NCBI RefSeq assembly: GCF_037038585.1
Contig: NC_092522.1
Coordinates: 51,771,661-51,835,660, forward strand
Direction: 5' to 3'
DNA from: Patagioenas fasciata
Lineage: Eukaryota; Chordata; Aves; Columbiformes; Columbidae
Length of the DNA stretch: 64,000 nt
Positions within the stretch are counted from its first letter, which is position 1, and the number at the start of each line of letters is the position of its first letter. Both the position numbers and the translations under genes were made by a program. Of the stretch, positions 37,201 to 51,300 are shown piece by piece. The notes below the pieces were generated by a model that saw only the letters and a program-made list of their open reading frames with translations, searched no databases and was not told where the DNA came from.

Positions 37201-40200
37201 GTTCACGGGCAGCTGTCTGCCTGGAGAGGCTGATCTTAGCTGTCCTCTGCAGAGAGGTTGGCTGCTACATAGAGCAGGGGTTTACTTTCAAAATGCTTAA
37301 ATCTCTCCCTAGGCAGGAATTAGTATCTGTGAACACCCTCATAGACGTGTTCATGCATTGAAAGCTCCAGCCGAGAGAGATTAAAATCTCAGGAGGTGAG
37401 TAACATCTATAAGTCCAACACTTAAAGGAACTGTTTCTCAAGCTCATAAAAATTTATGAGTGAGCCTGGCATCACATCATCCTATCTTAAATTGAGTCCT
37501 GCCTTTACTATAGAGACAACATTGGTTATTTGGACAGCTGGATTCAGCAGACCAGACAAATGTCCTGCAGGGAAAGTCCCCTACCTACACTGATATAAAA
37601 GTCACAACTTTATTGAAGCCTGTGGTCTGCACCCTCTCTCCTCTGGGCTACCAGCCCAGAAGACAAGGTGTCTCTCCTCCTATTCCATAAGGTGGTGGAG
37701 CTGGAAAAGGGCCTCATGAGATATTAAGAGTAGTCTTGAAGGAGGAGGGAGAGGGATCTTACAGCCAGCAAGGCTAAAAGTAATGTAACAGTCTGTGAGA
37801 TGGGAATGCAACCAGCAGTTTTCAGGTGACTCTCCCTTAAGAAGCAAAAAGTCTGTTGGCACTCAGGAGACAATGTAAGGAGGGTGAAGCAGAGAGATGA
37901 AGGCAGGGTGAGGGTTAGAGAGCAGCAAAGCAGTAAGGAAGGACAGCATGCATCAAAGACATAAAGGAAAATTGAGATAGACAGTTTGGTGCCTCCAGAG
38001 AAAGACAGAGGACATCAGCAGGTAGGATTCAGACAGAAGTGGCATCTGATGTCAATGCAGCCATGCATGTAGAGGGGGCTTGGGAGAACAGATGAAAGGA
38101 TAATATCAGTGGATACATTGCATGGTGGAAGAGAAGCAGTATTTGACAGGAGAGAAGGGAAATACACGAAATTTGGAAATAAGACCTGAAATGCTAGAGG
38201 AGAGGGAGATATTTAGACCTTTAGAGTCATACAGGAGCAACTCACACTGCTGGAGTCTTTGGCAGAACAAAAACTATCTTCCTTTGACTTTGTGGGCAAA
38301 ATGAGTTCACCGACTGGCCACTCCCTCTCTTCTCCCTTCCCAGGAGAAAACAGCTTTTGCTGCTTGATCTGTTTGGCTTAGTATTACAGATCTCACATCC
38401 GAGTTCTGACCCTTTCTCCGCACATAACAGCCTATATTTTCTAAGGCCACCAACAACAGGTCAGTGTACCTCAGTCCTTTCAGCTCCCAACCAGCACTTA
38501 GCAGCATAGTATGGGCACAGGCTTGCAAACGCCAAGAGAAGCCAGATATGATGTGACCCTTGCAGATTTGAGCACAACCCTGAGGAAATGGGTGAGCTTA
38601 ACCCCTAGTGAGGTAAACTCCTAAAATCACAAACCTCCTGTCAGGGATGGCTGGACTCTGCAAGGCATGTGCAGCACGTTTATTCATTCCTGTCTCAAGT
38701 CCAAAGACAGAAGGGCACCAACAGTGGTGAAGGAGAAGGGGAAGAACAGAGTAACATGGACAGTCTTTCACAGCAAGAGAGACGCTGCGTAGGCAGCCTG
38801 AACCAAGCAGTCCTGAATTTTAATTAGCTTTTTTTTTTTTTTCTGAAGGGGCTAATAAAAATCGAGAAGTCAGACATTGATCTGGCAGATGGGAACACTG
38901 TAGGTATGTCAGAACAGTCTAATTTCCTGGGAGAACAGCACTTTGGAAAAAACAGTGGCTGCAGTAGAGTTAGATATGCCTCGGCATCTCCTAGGTATCA
39001 GCTGTGCTTTCCTATGCCAGCTGCAGACTGTGAAAGATTTTTCATATCGAGATCACTGAATGTTGCTCGATGCATCAGCCTTATGTTTTACAGGTACCCC
39101 ACACTTTGTAGAAGTGATTTTCTTCCTCAGGACACTCACACTGCTACAGCCTTTTGAGGGACAGCCCTGTATATCTGCAATGCCTTCACCATGGGATAAG
39201 GGCAAGAAGCAGCTTCATTTCTCCAAGGGGGAATATGCAGAATCTGTCTCCCCTCTCTGCATCACTGTGTTTGGAGGCATCCATGAGCAAGCACATGCCC
39301 TCTGCATGTCCTGCTCCATGTCAGCTCTTTGGAGATCAGTGCTACTTAGGGCCAGCTCTGAGAAGAGCACCTGCAACCCTTGCCCATACTATGTGGCTCA
39401 CCAAACCATTGGCATATAAAAATATTCATCCTTTCTACAGAGAGACTGAAGGGATACTATGTACCACCAAGGAGCTAATCAATTAAAAGCCTCCTAAGAC
39501 AGAAAATCCTATGGTGAGTATTCTGGATGTTTGGGTTTTTGTTTTGTCATTGTTGTTAAAATAACTGCCTGAACAATATATTTAACCAGCAAAGGGTCAA
39601 TAAGGAAGTGATAATTATGAAAGCACAAGCCCCAACAAAGATTAACCTCTGATGCTATAATCTTTTAAGCAAAGACTTCCCTCATTTACACTAAGAAAAT
39701 AAACAAAAGAAAATAAACACAATGGCCTGTGGGATGGAGTAATGAATTTAACCAGCCTCTTCTATCTCCCATTTTTGTGATCACACTTGGCAAGACATTT
39801 GAGTTTGGTGGCTGCAGTCCCCTGTGCGAAAGCGAAACCCTAAATACACTGCACCACTCCTGAGGCTCACTTAATCTTAGACTGGCAGAAAGAATGAAAG
39901 CAGTGTCACGGATGATACACAGCAGGTCTGCCGGAGCAGCTCCTGCCTGGTACCAAAGGAAGAGCTCCTCGGCTTTATCAGATCTGCTTGGTAAAGATTC
40001 TGCACATTCCTAAGGAGGGGCTCAGGACCGGGCCCTGTGATAACCCAAAGCTCTGGGCAAGGGATGTAGAACAGGCTGAAATGTCTTTGATCAGTCAAAA
40101 GGAGAGAAAAAAGGAAAAAAAAAAAAAAACAACTCCACAAAAGCCCCATCATCTCCTGTTTGCTCTCCGACATTTGCTGCTAAGAGGACATGACTGAGCT

Positions 40201-40959
40201 AGGAGTTAAGAATTCCTGCAGAGCAGAAGTGCTGATCAAATAACCTATTCAACACTGCATTTTAAAAATAGCATCCAGTTAATGCTGATTTTTTTAAAGC
40301 TGTGTTGTTATTACTGCTCATGTCAAGAAAGAGCACCAATATAAAGGCCTTTATTAACTAGAGTGTGCTTTGCCCTATCCTTGGTTATTGCCTCTGACAG
40401 AAAAGGTGATAATTATTTCTCATTCATTTTTTCTAGGGGTTTTAAACCTGTGATCTCAAACTCCTAGAATTTTGCAGACTATTTTTAAGGGGTCCAAACC
40501 AGAAAAAAGCATGTTATCACCAGGTGTAAATTTCTTCTGAAATTTCTTCACCTGAAAATTGCAAGTGTTCATAAAACTTAAAAAGATTAGAAAAACTACC
40601 ACCAATTTGGTTTATAAGCCTTGTAGAGGATTACAAACACTGCAAAACAAGAGTAGCATTGTGATCTAATTGAAAGTGTTTGCATGCTGAGCATAAGACT
40701 CTGTAAAATAAAAAGCAAGTATTTCACCATCTAGACTTGCAATATAGAAGTACCATTAACAATAGAGAATTAAAAGATTATGTTTTCTATGTTATTTCAT
40801 TCAAGAAGATTATAAGACAGAAGAAGAAAATGGAAAGGCACATACTGGAATTTTCTCCAAAGTAGAAACTAGCTATGACCTCTTTAACACATTAAATGAA
40901 TGAATACATTAAGGCTTCCTCGCCGCACCCCTGAACGTCCCTGAGGGAAGCAAAATTGT

Positions 40960-40974
40960 GCCATCTAGTGGGAT
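40960..40974 (+). promoter_or_regulatory. Possible CTCF-like site
   Basis: GCCATCTAGTGGGAT resembles the CCCTCTAGTGG class of CTCF cores. About 1.2 kb upstream of UNC93A exon 1. Motif match by eye only. Confidence 0.3.
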
Positions 40975-41396
40975 TTAGAGCAAGCTGTGCATTTCCACTA
41001 GATACTACGGACACCCTACAAACCACCTCCACATCAATAGGCTTAAGTTATATCATGGTGGTTTTTTTTTTTTTTTAATTCCACTTTGCCCTCCAGTTCA
41101 AATCCGTTCTCTGCTACAGCTGCAGAGAGGGTCTGCAGACGATCTGCTTGCTCTGCCATGCTTAGGGGAAAAGAGAAGAATTTGTGTGCTCAGAAAGGGA
41201 ATATTCAAAAGTTCAGTCAGAATTTGCAGGATGGCCAATGTCTCAAGACCAAACAGGCAATGCAACTTCATAAGGGCAGGCTCTGAAATTAGGGAAGTGC
41301 AAAGGCAAACACAGCCAGGTGGGCTGGCCATGGGGGAAAACTTTTCCCTTCTTGAGCTGGACAGCTCTGGCAAGGTAGATACATCCCACACTGGCT

Positions 41397-41480
41397 GGTT
41401 TTGTTTATTTGTTGTTTGTTGTTGGTGGTTTGGTTTGGTTTGGTTTTGTTGTTGTTGTTTGGGTTTTTTGTTTGTTTGTC
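41397..41480. repeat. TTTGG/TTG-rich simple repeat
   Basis: 84 bases made almost wholly of G and T on the + strand, similar to the tract at 26600 and located about 0.7 kb before UNC93A exon 1. Confidence 0.9.
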
Positions 41481-42172
41481 TTTCCAGGGGCCAGTGGAAG
41501 GGAGGGGAAGCTGCTTTTTCATTTATCTGCTGAAGCTATGTTTCTTCTTGGCTTCTGAGTTGATGTGAAAGATGGAGTAAAATTATTTTCAGGAGTATGA
41601 CTTGGTAAATTTGAAACACCAAAGCTGCAGGGTTCAGCAGGGATGAAGGCTCTCCCGCTTGCCAAGCAGCCAACACCCCTGGGTTGCTACGCTGCACAGC
41701 CATAGGGCTGGTGCATGCAGACAACATTGTAACACAAACAATCTCATTTCCTAGTACTCTTTTGTAACCTTCGTTAAGCAATAGACCTAATACAGACTTT
41801 GGTACCATCTTTTAACCTTTGCTCTCTACAGATTAGTGCCCTTTATATCAGACAGACACAACACTTTGCACATTTTTTCTTCTGTGCTAGTGCTAGTAGA
41901 GAGCTGTGTAATGTACGACCGCAACACTAAAATTGGTCCAAGTGTTGCAAGTAACTTCTAGACCTATCTAATAAAACTTGATAGATGTCCTTTGGGAGTG
42001 CTCATTTGTGCTTCAGTCACACCAGGTGAATGAGTAACAACTCTGTAAGGAGTTTTCAGGATCAGAATAGGTGAAGTTCACTGGCCAGTCCTCAAATAAC
42101 TAACAACACTTTCTTCTACAAATGCAGTGAGAAGTAACCTTTTGAAACAAAACATAAACTATTTTTCTCCAG

Positions 42173-42242
42173 CTCAAAGCATCCCCTGGAATAATTGGAT
42201 CAGCTTTGTGCATCGGCAGACCTTTGTCTTGTGCGAATCAAC
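42173..42242 (+). other. UNC93A: UNC93A 5' UTR portion of first coding exon
   Basis: A pyrimidine run followed by AG ends at 42172, so the exon probably begins at 42173 by splicing from an upstream non-coding exon. An in-frame TAA at 42192-42194 closes the frame before the ATG at 42243. The ATG has A at -3 and G at +4, a strong Kozak context, which supports this start. The upstream exon and promoter were not found. If 42173 is instead a transcription start, no TATA box is evident near it. Confidence 0.6.
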
Positions 42243-42329
42243 ATGGAAAGGAATCTGAAGAATGTTTTGGTCATTTCTTTTGGATTTTTACTTCTCTTCA
42301 CTGCTTATGGAGGACTCCAGAGTCTACAG
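42243..42329 (+). CDS. UNC93A: UNC93A coding exon 1 (residues 1-29)
   Basis: The exon holds exactly 29 codons (phase 0) and ends at a CAG/GTAAGT donor. It encodes the short cytoplasmic N-terminus and the first membrane span (about residues 8-28), finishing in the family block TAYGGLQSLQ. Confidence 0.95.
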
Positions 42330-45300
42330 GTAAGTGGAGCGTTTCCCACTGGTTGGCAGGAGTGCTGGCCTGGAAGAGCATCAGGCCAGCTGGTTGTGGG
42401 AAACCCGCCAGTCTTTCCGTGCTTTCTCTGAGGAAGGCATGCACAATATTTTTCTGAGGTGGGTTAGAACATCAGCTTGGTGCAGGCTGATGCACCAAGA
42501 TCACTCAGATTCACAGCATTTACTAAATATTTTATTCTAGTACCTCTCAGATAGTTTGAACACTTGTGTTAGACACATATTCTTCATGTCCACAAAAGCT
42601 GTTTGAATTAAAACTAAATTTCTATGAGAATTTTTCTCAAAATAATATGCGGCAAAGCAGAAAACAAATTCCATTTCTGGAAAGGGTTTGTTTTGAAGAT
42701 TTCTAAATCACTATAGTTTTATTATTAGTATGCAGCAACATAAAATACTAAAAATGTATGCCAAATACATGAAATAATTTAAGTATAAAATAATACAATT
42801 CCTGGCATCATAATATAATAATAAAAATATTATTTTACATCAAGGGCGGCTGTATCTTGTATTGGCAATAACATCTTAAAACACATTAGCAGAAATGGGG
42901 CTGTAGAATTACTTGAATGCTTAGGATGCTGACAGAGCTGGCTTGTTCAGCATAGCCAAAATAAAAGACAGAGGGTTACTGTTGCGGTCTATGGACACTT
43001 CAGAGCAGAAAAACACAGGGAGGAACTTCTCAGACTAGATGACTCTGCTAGTCTAATGACAAAAAAAAAAAAATGGGTGTAAGTCATCTATAAGCAACTT
43101 TAGAAATGATATTAAAAGATGACTCTGATCAATTGGGTCAGATTTTCCCACTGGTGTGAGAACCTGAGTGCTTTAAAGGCAGAGCTTGATATATTACATG
43201 ATCCACTTGTTCGCAGTGACAAGGGGTTGACCTCATTTCATGAAGAGGTCCCTGCTGTTAATAGCCCCATACATCTCCTCTCCTCTCCTCTCCTCTCCTC
43301 TCCTCTCCTCTCCTCTCCTCTCCTCTCCTCTCCTCTCCTCTCCTCTCCTCTCCTCTCCTCTCCTCTCCTCTCCTCTCCTCTCCTCTCCTCTCCTCTCCTC
43401 TCCTCTCCTCTCCTCTCCCTCTCCTCTCCCTCTCCTCTCCTCTCTGACGCTGTTAAATTCCAAGTTTGGGGGAGTTCTGCAAAAACAGTCCCCGAAATAG
43501 ATGGAGATGTTATGAGCTGGGCAGGCTAACAAGTTGGGGGAAGATAAACCCAAGAAGCCGCAAGTCAGCCACATCATCTGAAATGGACCATACTCATGTT
43601 AACTGCTGGAATGTAAAGCCTCCGGTAATGCTGCAGGAAGGAGGGATGTTGATTCACTGAGTAGTCCTCCTCTCTCTCAGTTTTGTCTCAGTGGTTAAAG
43701 CAGACTTGCTGAGATACAATTAAGGAGGTTATTTAATTATATTATAGCCTGTAGGACAAGCATTAGAAATTTACATTATTTATTTCAATATTCCCACCCC
43801 CCAAAAAAAACCAAACCCAAACAAACATTAAGAACCAGTAGCAATTAAGGTAATCATATGATTTTGGAGGCCTGGCTTCTAATTTTTGGAAGGTGTAGCT
43901 GAAAAAAACTGGCATGTAGTGTTTCAGAAATAAGATCTCAGTGATCAGGAAGCCCTTTTACAAAACACCTTGCTGTCTTGATGACAGCCTCTCGCCAAGG
44001 GTGCCAGGTGGCTGCCACCATGGTCCTGCATGGCCCGACCATGCAGCTACCACAGGGCTTGGAAGTGTTTGGTGCAGCCACCAGCAGCCGTGCTCTTCTC
44101 CAGCACCCTCCAGTGCTACCCTCCCAGCATCCATTCCCCCTTCCAAAATTGTACTGGATTGTGTCAGCTTTTAATGAAAATAAATAGCAAAATGTTGATA
44201 AGCAGCATCTTGATCTTCTCATTGAAACTTTCATGGTATCAAGAGGAGAACCAGTCTGAGCATAAAAATATAAAACTTATTCAGATCAGTAAAATGTTAT
44301 TTCTCCCTTTTGAAAATGTGGGTGAATTGATTACTTCCAACTAGAAAGGGCTGCTATGAGCCTATTAGGATATTTGGACCTTGATCTCTGAATAATTTAG
44401 TAAATATCAGACCTGTAGTTTAAAGCAAAGAATCTTCCACTGTTGTTAAGTCAGCCTTTGCGCTGTAGATCTTAGGATATTCCTGCCTGAGACAAAAAGG
44501 GAAGGCCAAGAAAAGAGGTTATCCTTCATTCAGGTAGCTTTCAAAGACAAATGAGTTACACTGAATAATTTAAAGTCTGACTGAAGCTTTGAATCTGAGC
44601 AATTGTCACCTGGTTCTGTATCCCATTTTCATAAATGGGCTATCATTGTGAGAAAAAAACATAAATCCATAATCAGGTTGCTTTGAGGAATGGAGACAGC
44701 AATAGTCAGCCCCAGCTTCCATGTCTATTTCTGCCTGAAGCCACTCTCTGTACACCATAGTAACACATGCCTGTGACAAAAATAATCTCAGCCACTGTTT
44801 TTGTCCACGCAGAGCAGTCTCCATTCAGCAGAAGGCCTGGGCGTTGCTTCCCTAAGTGTTATCTATGCTGCGCTCATCTTATCGTCCATGTTCCTCCCTC
44901 CACTCCTCATCAAGAAGCTGGGCTGCAAGTGGACCATCGCAGGCTCTATGTGCTGCTACATCACATTCTCATTAGGAAACTTCTACGCTAGCTGGTACAA
45001 TTTAAATACTTCAACCCTGTCTATTGTGTTTGAAAAAAAAAAAATCAGTAAGGGGAAAATTCTTTCTTATTATTTTTTTTTTCCCCTTCCCTTCCCTTCC
45101 CTTCCCTTCCCTTCCCTTCCCTTCCCTTCCCTTCCCTTCCCTTCCCTTCCCTTCCCTTCCCTTCCCTTCCCTTCCCTTCCCTTCCCTTCCCTTCCCTTCC
45201 CTTCCCTTCCCTCAATTTCTCCTCTGCCTCTGTGTTGTGGATTTGAAAGCTGGATGCAAAAGGTGTTACCTACAGGAAACAGGGATAAATAAATCCAGCA

Positions 45301-48300
45301 GCAGGTGAACCAGAAAGGTCAATACGTGCAAGAAGCCAGAATGAATGCATCCATCAGCCCATCTGAAAGCTGCTTCTCTAACTCATGTGTGTAGCAGAGA
45401 TTTTTCTTCAGAAAAAAAAAAATTAACTAAAAATCAGAAGTTCCTTCTAAAATCCTAATGACTTTCAGGAATATTTCTGAAAAGACTGGTACAGGAATGC
45501 TGTCTTCCAGTCAGTGGCTCCAGGAGCAGAGGATGACAGGAGAAGGCCAACTCCTGTGTTGCCCTTTCAGAGGTGGATGAACAATTTCCCTCTGCTCTCC
45601 AGTGACAGGGAACACAACTCTACAGATAAAAGTTGTTGTGATCCATCTTCCAAAGTGCAGGTGCAATTTAATTCTCAGTTACAAGAGGACAAGACACATA
45701 AGCACAGATCCAGCCAGCCTAGCCCAGACCTAGCCCCTGGGAGTGCTCACACATCCTAAGTTCAAAAGACTGGCTCTTCCATAGCTCCACATAGTAGATT
45801 TATGGAATCACACAGAGGATAAATATATTTCTTTGTTGTCTATTTTTGCCTCTGGATCTTTGGGCAAATGATTATTATGCTAATGGATGATATCTATGCT
45901 AAATAAAGTATTCTTTGGCAGGTACACACTAATCCCTACCTCTGTGATCCTGGGCTTAGGAGGAGCACCGCTCTGGTCTGCCAAATGTACTTACCTCACC
46001 ATTGCTGGCAATTCATATGCTGAGAAAGCAGGAAAAAATGCTAAAGACATTATCAACCAATACTTTGGGGTCTTCTTTCTGATATTTCAGTCCTCTGGCA
46101 TCTGGGGAAATCTGATCTCGTCCTTGATATTTAGCCAAGATTCCAACAAAGGTAAAATATATTTAACAATCTTGTTGTTTCTCTTTAAAAACATCAGCTA
46201 ATTCTAGATAGTTAAAAGGTAGTTTTCTGTAGCTGAGCTAGTGACTCTCCATTGCCTTCATAGTCAGCAGAAACAGGCACTTCAGATATGATTTAGCTAA
46301 TCTGAAAGTAGATGTCTGAAATAGATGGGCTAAATTTCTCTCTGGAAGTGTCTATTTCCTATCTACTCTTCCTCAGTCACAAAGGGAGTTCAGACAACTA
46401 GCTCAAAAACAGATGTCTACCAAATTAATTTTGAATTCCACCCCTGTGTTGTAGAGCACAGATAGGCTGCTGGCAGCTACAATCTTTCACATTTGCCTTC
46501 TATTTAAAGTGGTTAAAACAAAAGGCAAAATACTGAAAGCAGCCTTTTTGCACAGCCTGTAGTATTGGATTAATTTGCTGTTAAGCATTCAAGGTTAGTC
46601 AAGCTGATGCTGGTGCTTGCTGAAAATCAGTGCTTTACAGAATTGTCAAGAAGAAATAGAAGTAGCTGTTGGCAGGAGCCTGCATGCCAGGGCTCCTCTG
46701 CTGTATTTCAGGCCCAGACAGGAGATGTCGATGCAGCTTGAAGAAATCACTCAACAGCCCTGCTCTCATTTCCTATGCTTTTAATTTGCGTAAACTTTAA
46801 AGGGGCAGTTGTGAAGATAAATTAATACTTGGATGCCACCTTAGAGATTGAAAGTGCTGCAGTCTATTAGCATTGCAGTCTCCTGTGCATTCCCTCTCCT
46901 GTCGAAGTCAGAACAGGATGGGCATGGAAAGAACTTTCCAGATACACAGCTACTATGAATAGCAAGAAGTTACTTCTCTTCCCTGGCTCAGTTGAACAGT
47001 ATGTCCTCTGGAGGGTATTCAAACAGATATTCAGTTAAACCTAAATGTCAGGGAGCTGGCATCAAGTTTTAATCTTTGAATCCTTGGTTTTATGGCATGG
47101 AATTTGTCACATGGTGTGACACTTATGGAGAATCATGCATCCTTTAAACTCAAGCAACTATAGGCGAAACACTATCAAAGCAGAAAGCTAAAGGACTGTA
47201 TCGAGTGCAGCTGATCCCTGCTGACCTGATCGCTAAGCCACAGAATGTTTCGGAAGGGAACAGCCGTTCTGGTTCCATTTGCAGGGCAGAGGTTGTGGGG
47301 CAGCCCTGGGGTCTGCACAGGCTGCAACCATTTTACTCTCCTCTGCCTCACAGCACGCATCATGTTAAATGATGTTAAGAGGATTAAAATACTATTTTTC
47401 TTCCTTGTAAATCCTCTCCTAGTTTTACATCTGAGGATGTTCCTCTAAATTCTAACGAAACTCTAACTTTTACTGATTTTTGATCAGTTACATTGGATTT
47501 CAGGAAAGGCTGAGCTCCTGGTGAATGTGCTATGAACAGCTCTCAAAGCCAAAGGCCTTGCATATCTTCACAACAGTGATGAGCAGTCATGCTATAAGTT
47601 TCCCAACTGCGCCTCCTCAGTGAGACTCAGCTTTAATCTAGAGGGTGCTTCTTGCAGGGGCGTAAGGGTCTCCAGGCACTCACTTCTTTTCCTCTCCTCT
47701 GACAGTGCAGCAAAGATATCCACCCATATTGTCCATACACTTAAAATGTATAATTTCACTGAGCAGTCAGAAAGATACAGTATGTACCCGCAGAATCAAA
47801 ATGCCTAAAATTTAGACATGTACGTACACTTGACATGTTGCTTGCATTACTGAATCCCGACACAGCAAGGCAGGCTGCACCATGAGGTAATGCTACCATG
47901 GAAGACAGTAATCAATGTAAATTCTGAGACTCATCCTTTCTCACTCATCAATATTACAGCCTTACTTCTAGAGCAAACCCTGCCTCGCAGCTTCCATATC
48001 ACTAATTGCATGTGCATCTCCATCTTCAGATGATGTGTGAACACATAAAAAAAACCTACTTTACACACTTCTACACTTGACTAGTGTGACTCACCTTTTG
48101 CATATGGTATTTTTGCTGAGGGTCTGTTTGTTCAAAATTCTGTAGCAGTAGCCACTGGCTATAATAACGTAATGGTTTTCTTTATGTTATGAAGTTTTAT
48201 CTGATGTTGAACCTAAAGTTGTTTATGAAGCTAGTTAAATGGCTGATTGACATTGGAGCAGCTTTGATTAGAAGCAATAGGGAAAAATGTACCAAAAATA

Positions 48301-51300
48301 GTTACACAATAACTCTAACTGAAAAATTACAGTTCAAGTCCTGTTCAAGGAATCAGCCAAGGTATGCTGTATTGTCCTTTATTATGCTTGGTCCAGTGAC
48401 AAATTCTGCAGTGAGAGCACTGAAATAATTGTACATTTTTTATCATCCTTCCCACTACACAGCTTATTCAGGCTCACAGTTTGGGTTAGTATTTTTCCTT
48501 TACAGAAAAGGAACTGGAGGGAGTGGGCACAGTGTCGTGGTGACACATAGGGTGCGTGAGTACATGCACGTTTGTGGCTTTGACACATGCCCAGCACAAC
48601 ACTGATGGGACTGAACAAAGCATAAGTCTTACTCCAAACTCTGCCAAACTGTTCTAGTTTCAAGTATGTTCTCAAAGTGCAATAAAGCCAGTAATAAAGT
48701 GAAAAAGCCAGGAAAAGCTGATTTCTTGGAAGGCTGCATTAGTGGGTAATCGTAATTTAAACTTATAAAACAAAAAGATGTCTCGAGATGGTTTCTGTTC
48801 CTGTAACGTATACAGAAATTACCCAGAGAGGTATAATGTGCTCTGACTGTAAGAACTGTGGTCCATTAGTTCAGTGGTGGTAAACTGCGGGACCTGTTTC
48901 ATGGAGTATTATGATTAAAAGGTATAGATACACACTGGAACTTTAAATACTGCAAACTGAGCTTGGATTCAGATTTCAGCCTCTGGCTTTAGTCCATGTT
49001 TCCATGAAACCATCAATTCAGTGTGTTGTCTTGAGCAACTGTTTCTGTTAAACCTGATTTTTGTGTGTTAGACTGGGATTCTGAAGCTAACATCTCTAAT
49101 CAAGAAGGATTTGAAATCAGGACCAATCACCACGTGCTGGATTCTTTTCTCCTTATATCCTTACATATAGCATGCATTCATCTGATTTTTCCCCTGTCCT
49201 ACCTTTCTTTTGGTTCTTACTGAATTAGTGGAAATCTCAGAAAAAAACCTGGCATGCTGCGGAGCATATGACTGCATGACCGAGATCACTAACACCACTG
49301 GGTCAGCAGAACCCTCCAACTCCTTGATCTACACTCTGCTAGGGATCTACACAGGTAAGTAATCCACACACTCTTTAATGCGTATCACTGATGGGGAACC
49401 TACTACTTGTGAAACCTAGCATGGCTTTGCAGATTAAGTTTCCTACTTCCTCCTTCAATCCAATTTGCTAAAAGGAAATAAGATATGTGAGAGCTGTAAA
49501 CAATTCCTTCCTAAATATTTTCAAATGCTTTGTGCCAGTGTCATGTCATTTTTATCTAAAGGAGCCACACACTCTTTACACTTTTCACCTGGAATAAAGC
49601 TGAAGCCCAGTATGGTGACCCCACTGTTTCACCCAAAGTCAGTGTTGCTTTACAGACATGAATCAAAATTATGCCCACATTGCAATTAGAGGATTGCAGC
49701 AGCTTATCCAGTTATGCATGAAATACTTTTAAATTCACTGTCTTCAGGATCAGCAATAGTGAACTAATTACTGATAGCACTGGGCAGATGTATATGTATG
49801 TGCAGAGGTTCAAGATGCTAAGAGCTGCGCAGCTAGTGGTACTCGAACTCACCAACTTCTAGTTATCTGGGGATGCCTATTGGAACTGGCTGACATCCTG
49901 CCATGTGTAAAACAGCATTAGCACAAGAACTGCACTGTAATTAGAGGTGGACCTGAACGGTGGCTCTCAGAACATGCAGTCATTTGGTGGCAGGTTTTTG
50001 AATCCCTGCTGAGGTTTTACAACTTCAGTCAATTCTCAGCTGTGATGCTTGAATTATGTGTCTTAGTGTCAAAGGTGAAGAAAACATGAAGCACTAGGCA
50101 AATTGCTGTGTCTACCATTTAGCAACTACAGCTGCTATAGACCTTCCTTGCACAAGGATGGAAAGGAATCAAGCAGAGGGAAGGCTGATGCCATCAGAAA
50201 TCAGAAAGACAAATACAGATATGCAAAGATTTATTCAGCAAGGAAAGTTCAAAACATATCTGGCTCAAAACAAGTTATTCTCTGGATAAAGGGAAAGTAT
50301 CTAGCAAGGCAATATGCCACCTTAGCTCTGCTAAAATATCTTTGCAGTCTCTGCACATAGATGTACTCTCTATGCTGAGACAGATGCACAGAATTTGTCA
50401 TATGCTCAAGCAGAGAGTATATGATCTGGTCAGAGCCAGCCCTCATTAGACAAGTGCATCGCTGCTAAACCCCCCTCCTTTTTCAACCTCCATTCCTAAT
50501 TGGTGAGAAAATGCAAAGAATATCCTCCTAATTCCCTTCCACCTCGTGCTGGAGCTTATGCCTTTCTGCTAAAGGCATGTTTGGGTCACAGCTTTAAATT
50601 TAAATTTGATGACTAACATATACAGTACTCCCTTAGGCTTTGTTCATGCAAAATGAATGCAACTCTGCTGTCTACTGACTGTGCGTCAGTAGGGTTTCAT
50701 TTTTCTTTTAAGCTCTTAATAAAAGATATGTCTTTTCCTACCTCGAGGGAAACCAAATAGCTAAATATTTCATTCACAGACATTTTTAAAATGTCTCCTC
50801 TGTTTGGTTGCTGAACACATATTTTGCTCAGCTTGGGTGAGGATAATAATGGATAAGTCTTCTGTTGTTTAGTTTTCTTGAGGACTGTGGATGTTTCTAT
50901 TTATATTCATACCAACTATTATTAAGCCATGCAGTTATTTATCTCCTACAATTGCTCTTGATTTATTTGACATATTTGTTAGAATATTTGTCTTGTAAAT
51001 GTGGATGTCCTGCTCTCACCCATGTAAGTCCTGTAATCAGCCCGTAAGCACTAATAAACACCTTGGCAGAACCAACAATGATTTACATGATGAAAGGTTT
51101 ACAGCTCAGCCACAGTGGAGAACCAGGACACTGGAAAATATAATTTCATTCTGGTAGAAACAATAAAGAATAAAAAATTGATGGCAATTTAGTGTAAATC
51201 TGCTAATATATTTGGACATTTTAAGGTTCACAGAAAAGAGCATGCCCGTACATAGTAATGTAGGAGCACACTGAACAGGCAATGTGGATGAGAAAAGGTG

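Larger units (their letters stand above)
34211..42172. other. Non-coding stretch upstream of UNC93A
   Basis: About 8 kb that should contain, or lie beyond, the missing UNC93A 5' exon and promoter. Candidate donors (for example GAG/GTGAGTAA near 37395) cannot be assigned without transcripts. It holds poly-T/A runs (37152, 38831, 40117, 41061), a TTTGG-rich repeat (41397-41480) and a CTCF-like motif (about 40960). Confidence 0.5.

Noticed and set aside
43233-43577. Arg-Arg-Gly-Glu-Glu and Leu-Ser-Ser-Pro repeat open frames
   Set aside because: Produced by the (TCTCC)n microsatellite in intron 1, with no conserved flanks.
43960-44160. GC-richer stretch in intron 1 with open frames on both strands
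   Set aside because: No conserved protein similarity, and UNC93A exons 1 and 2 join without it.
48960-49080. Weak resemblance to a MIR core
   Set aside because: Only scattered short matches, with the block order not maintained.
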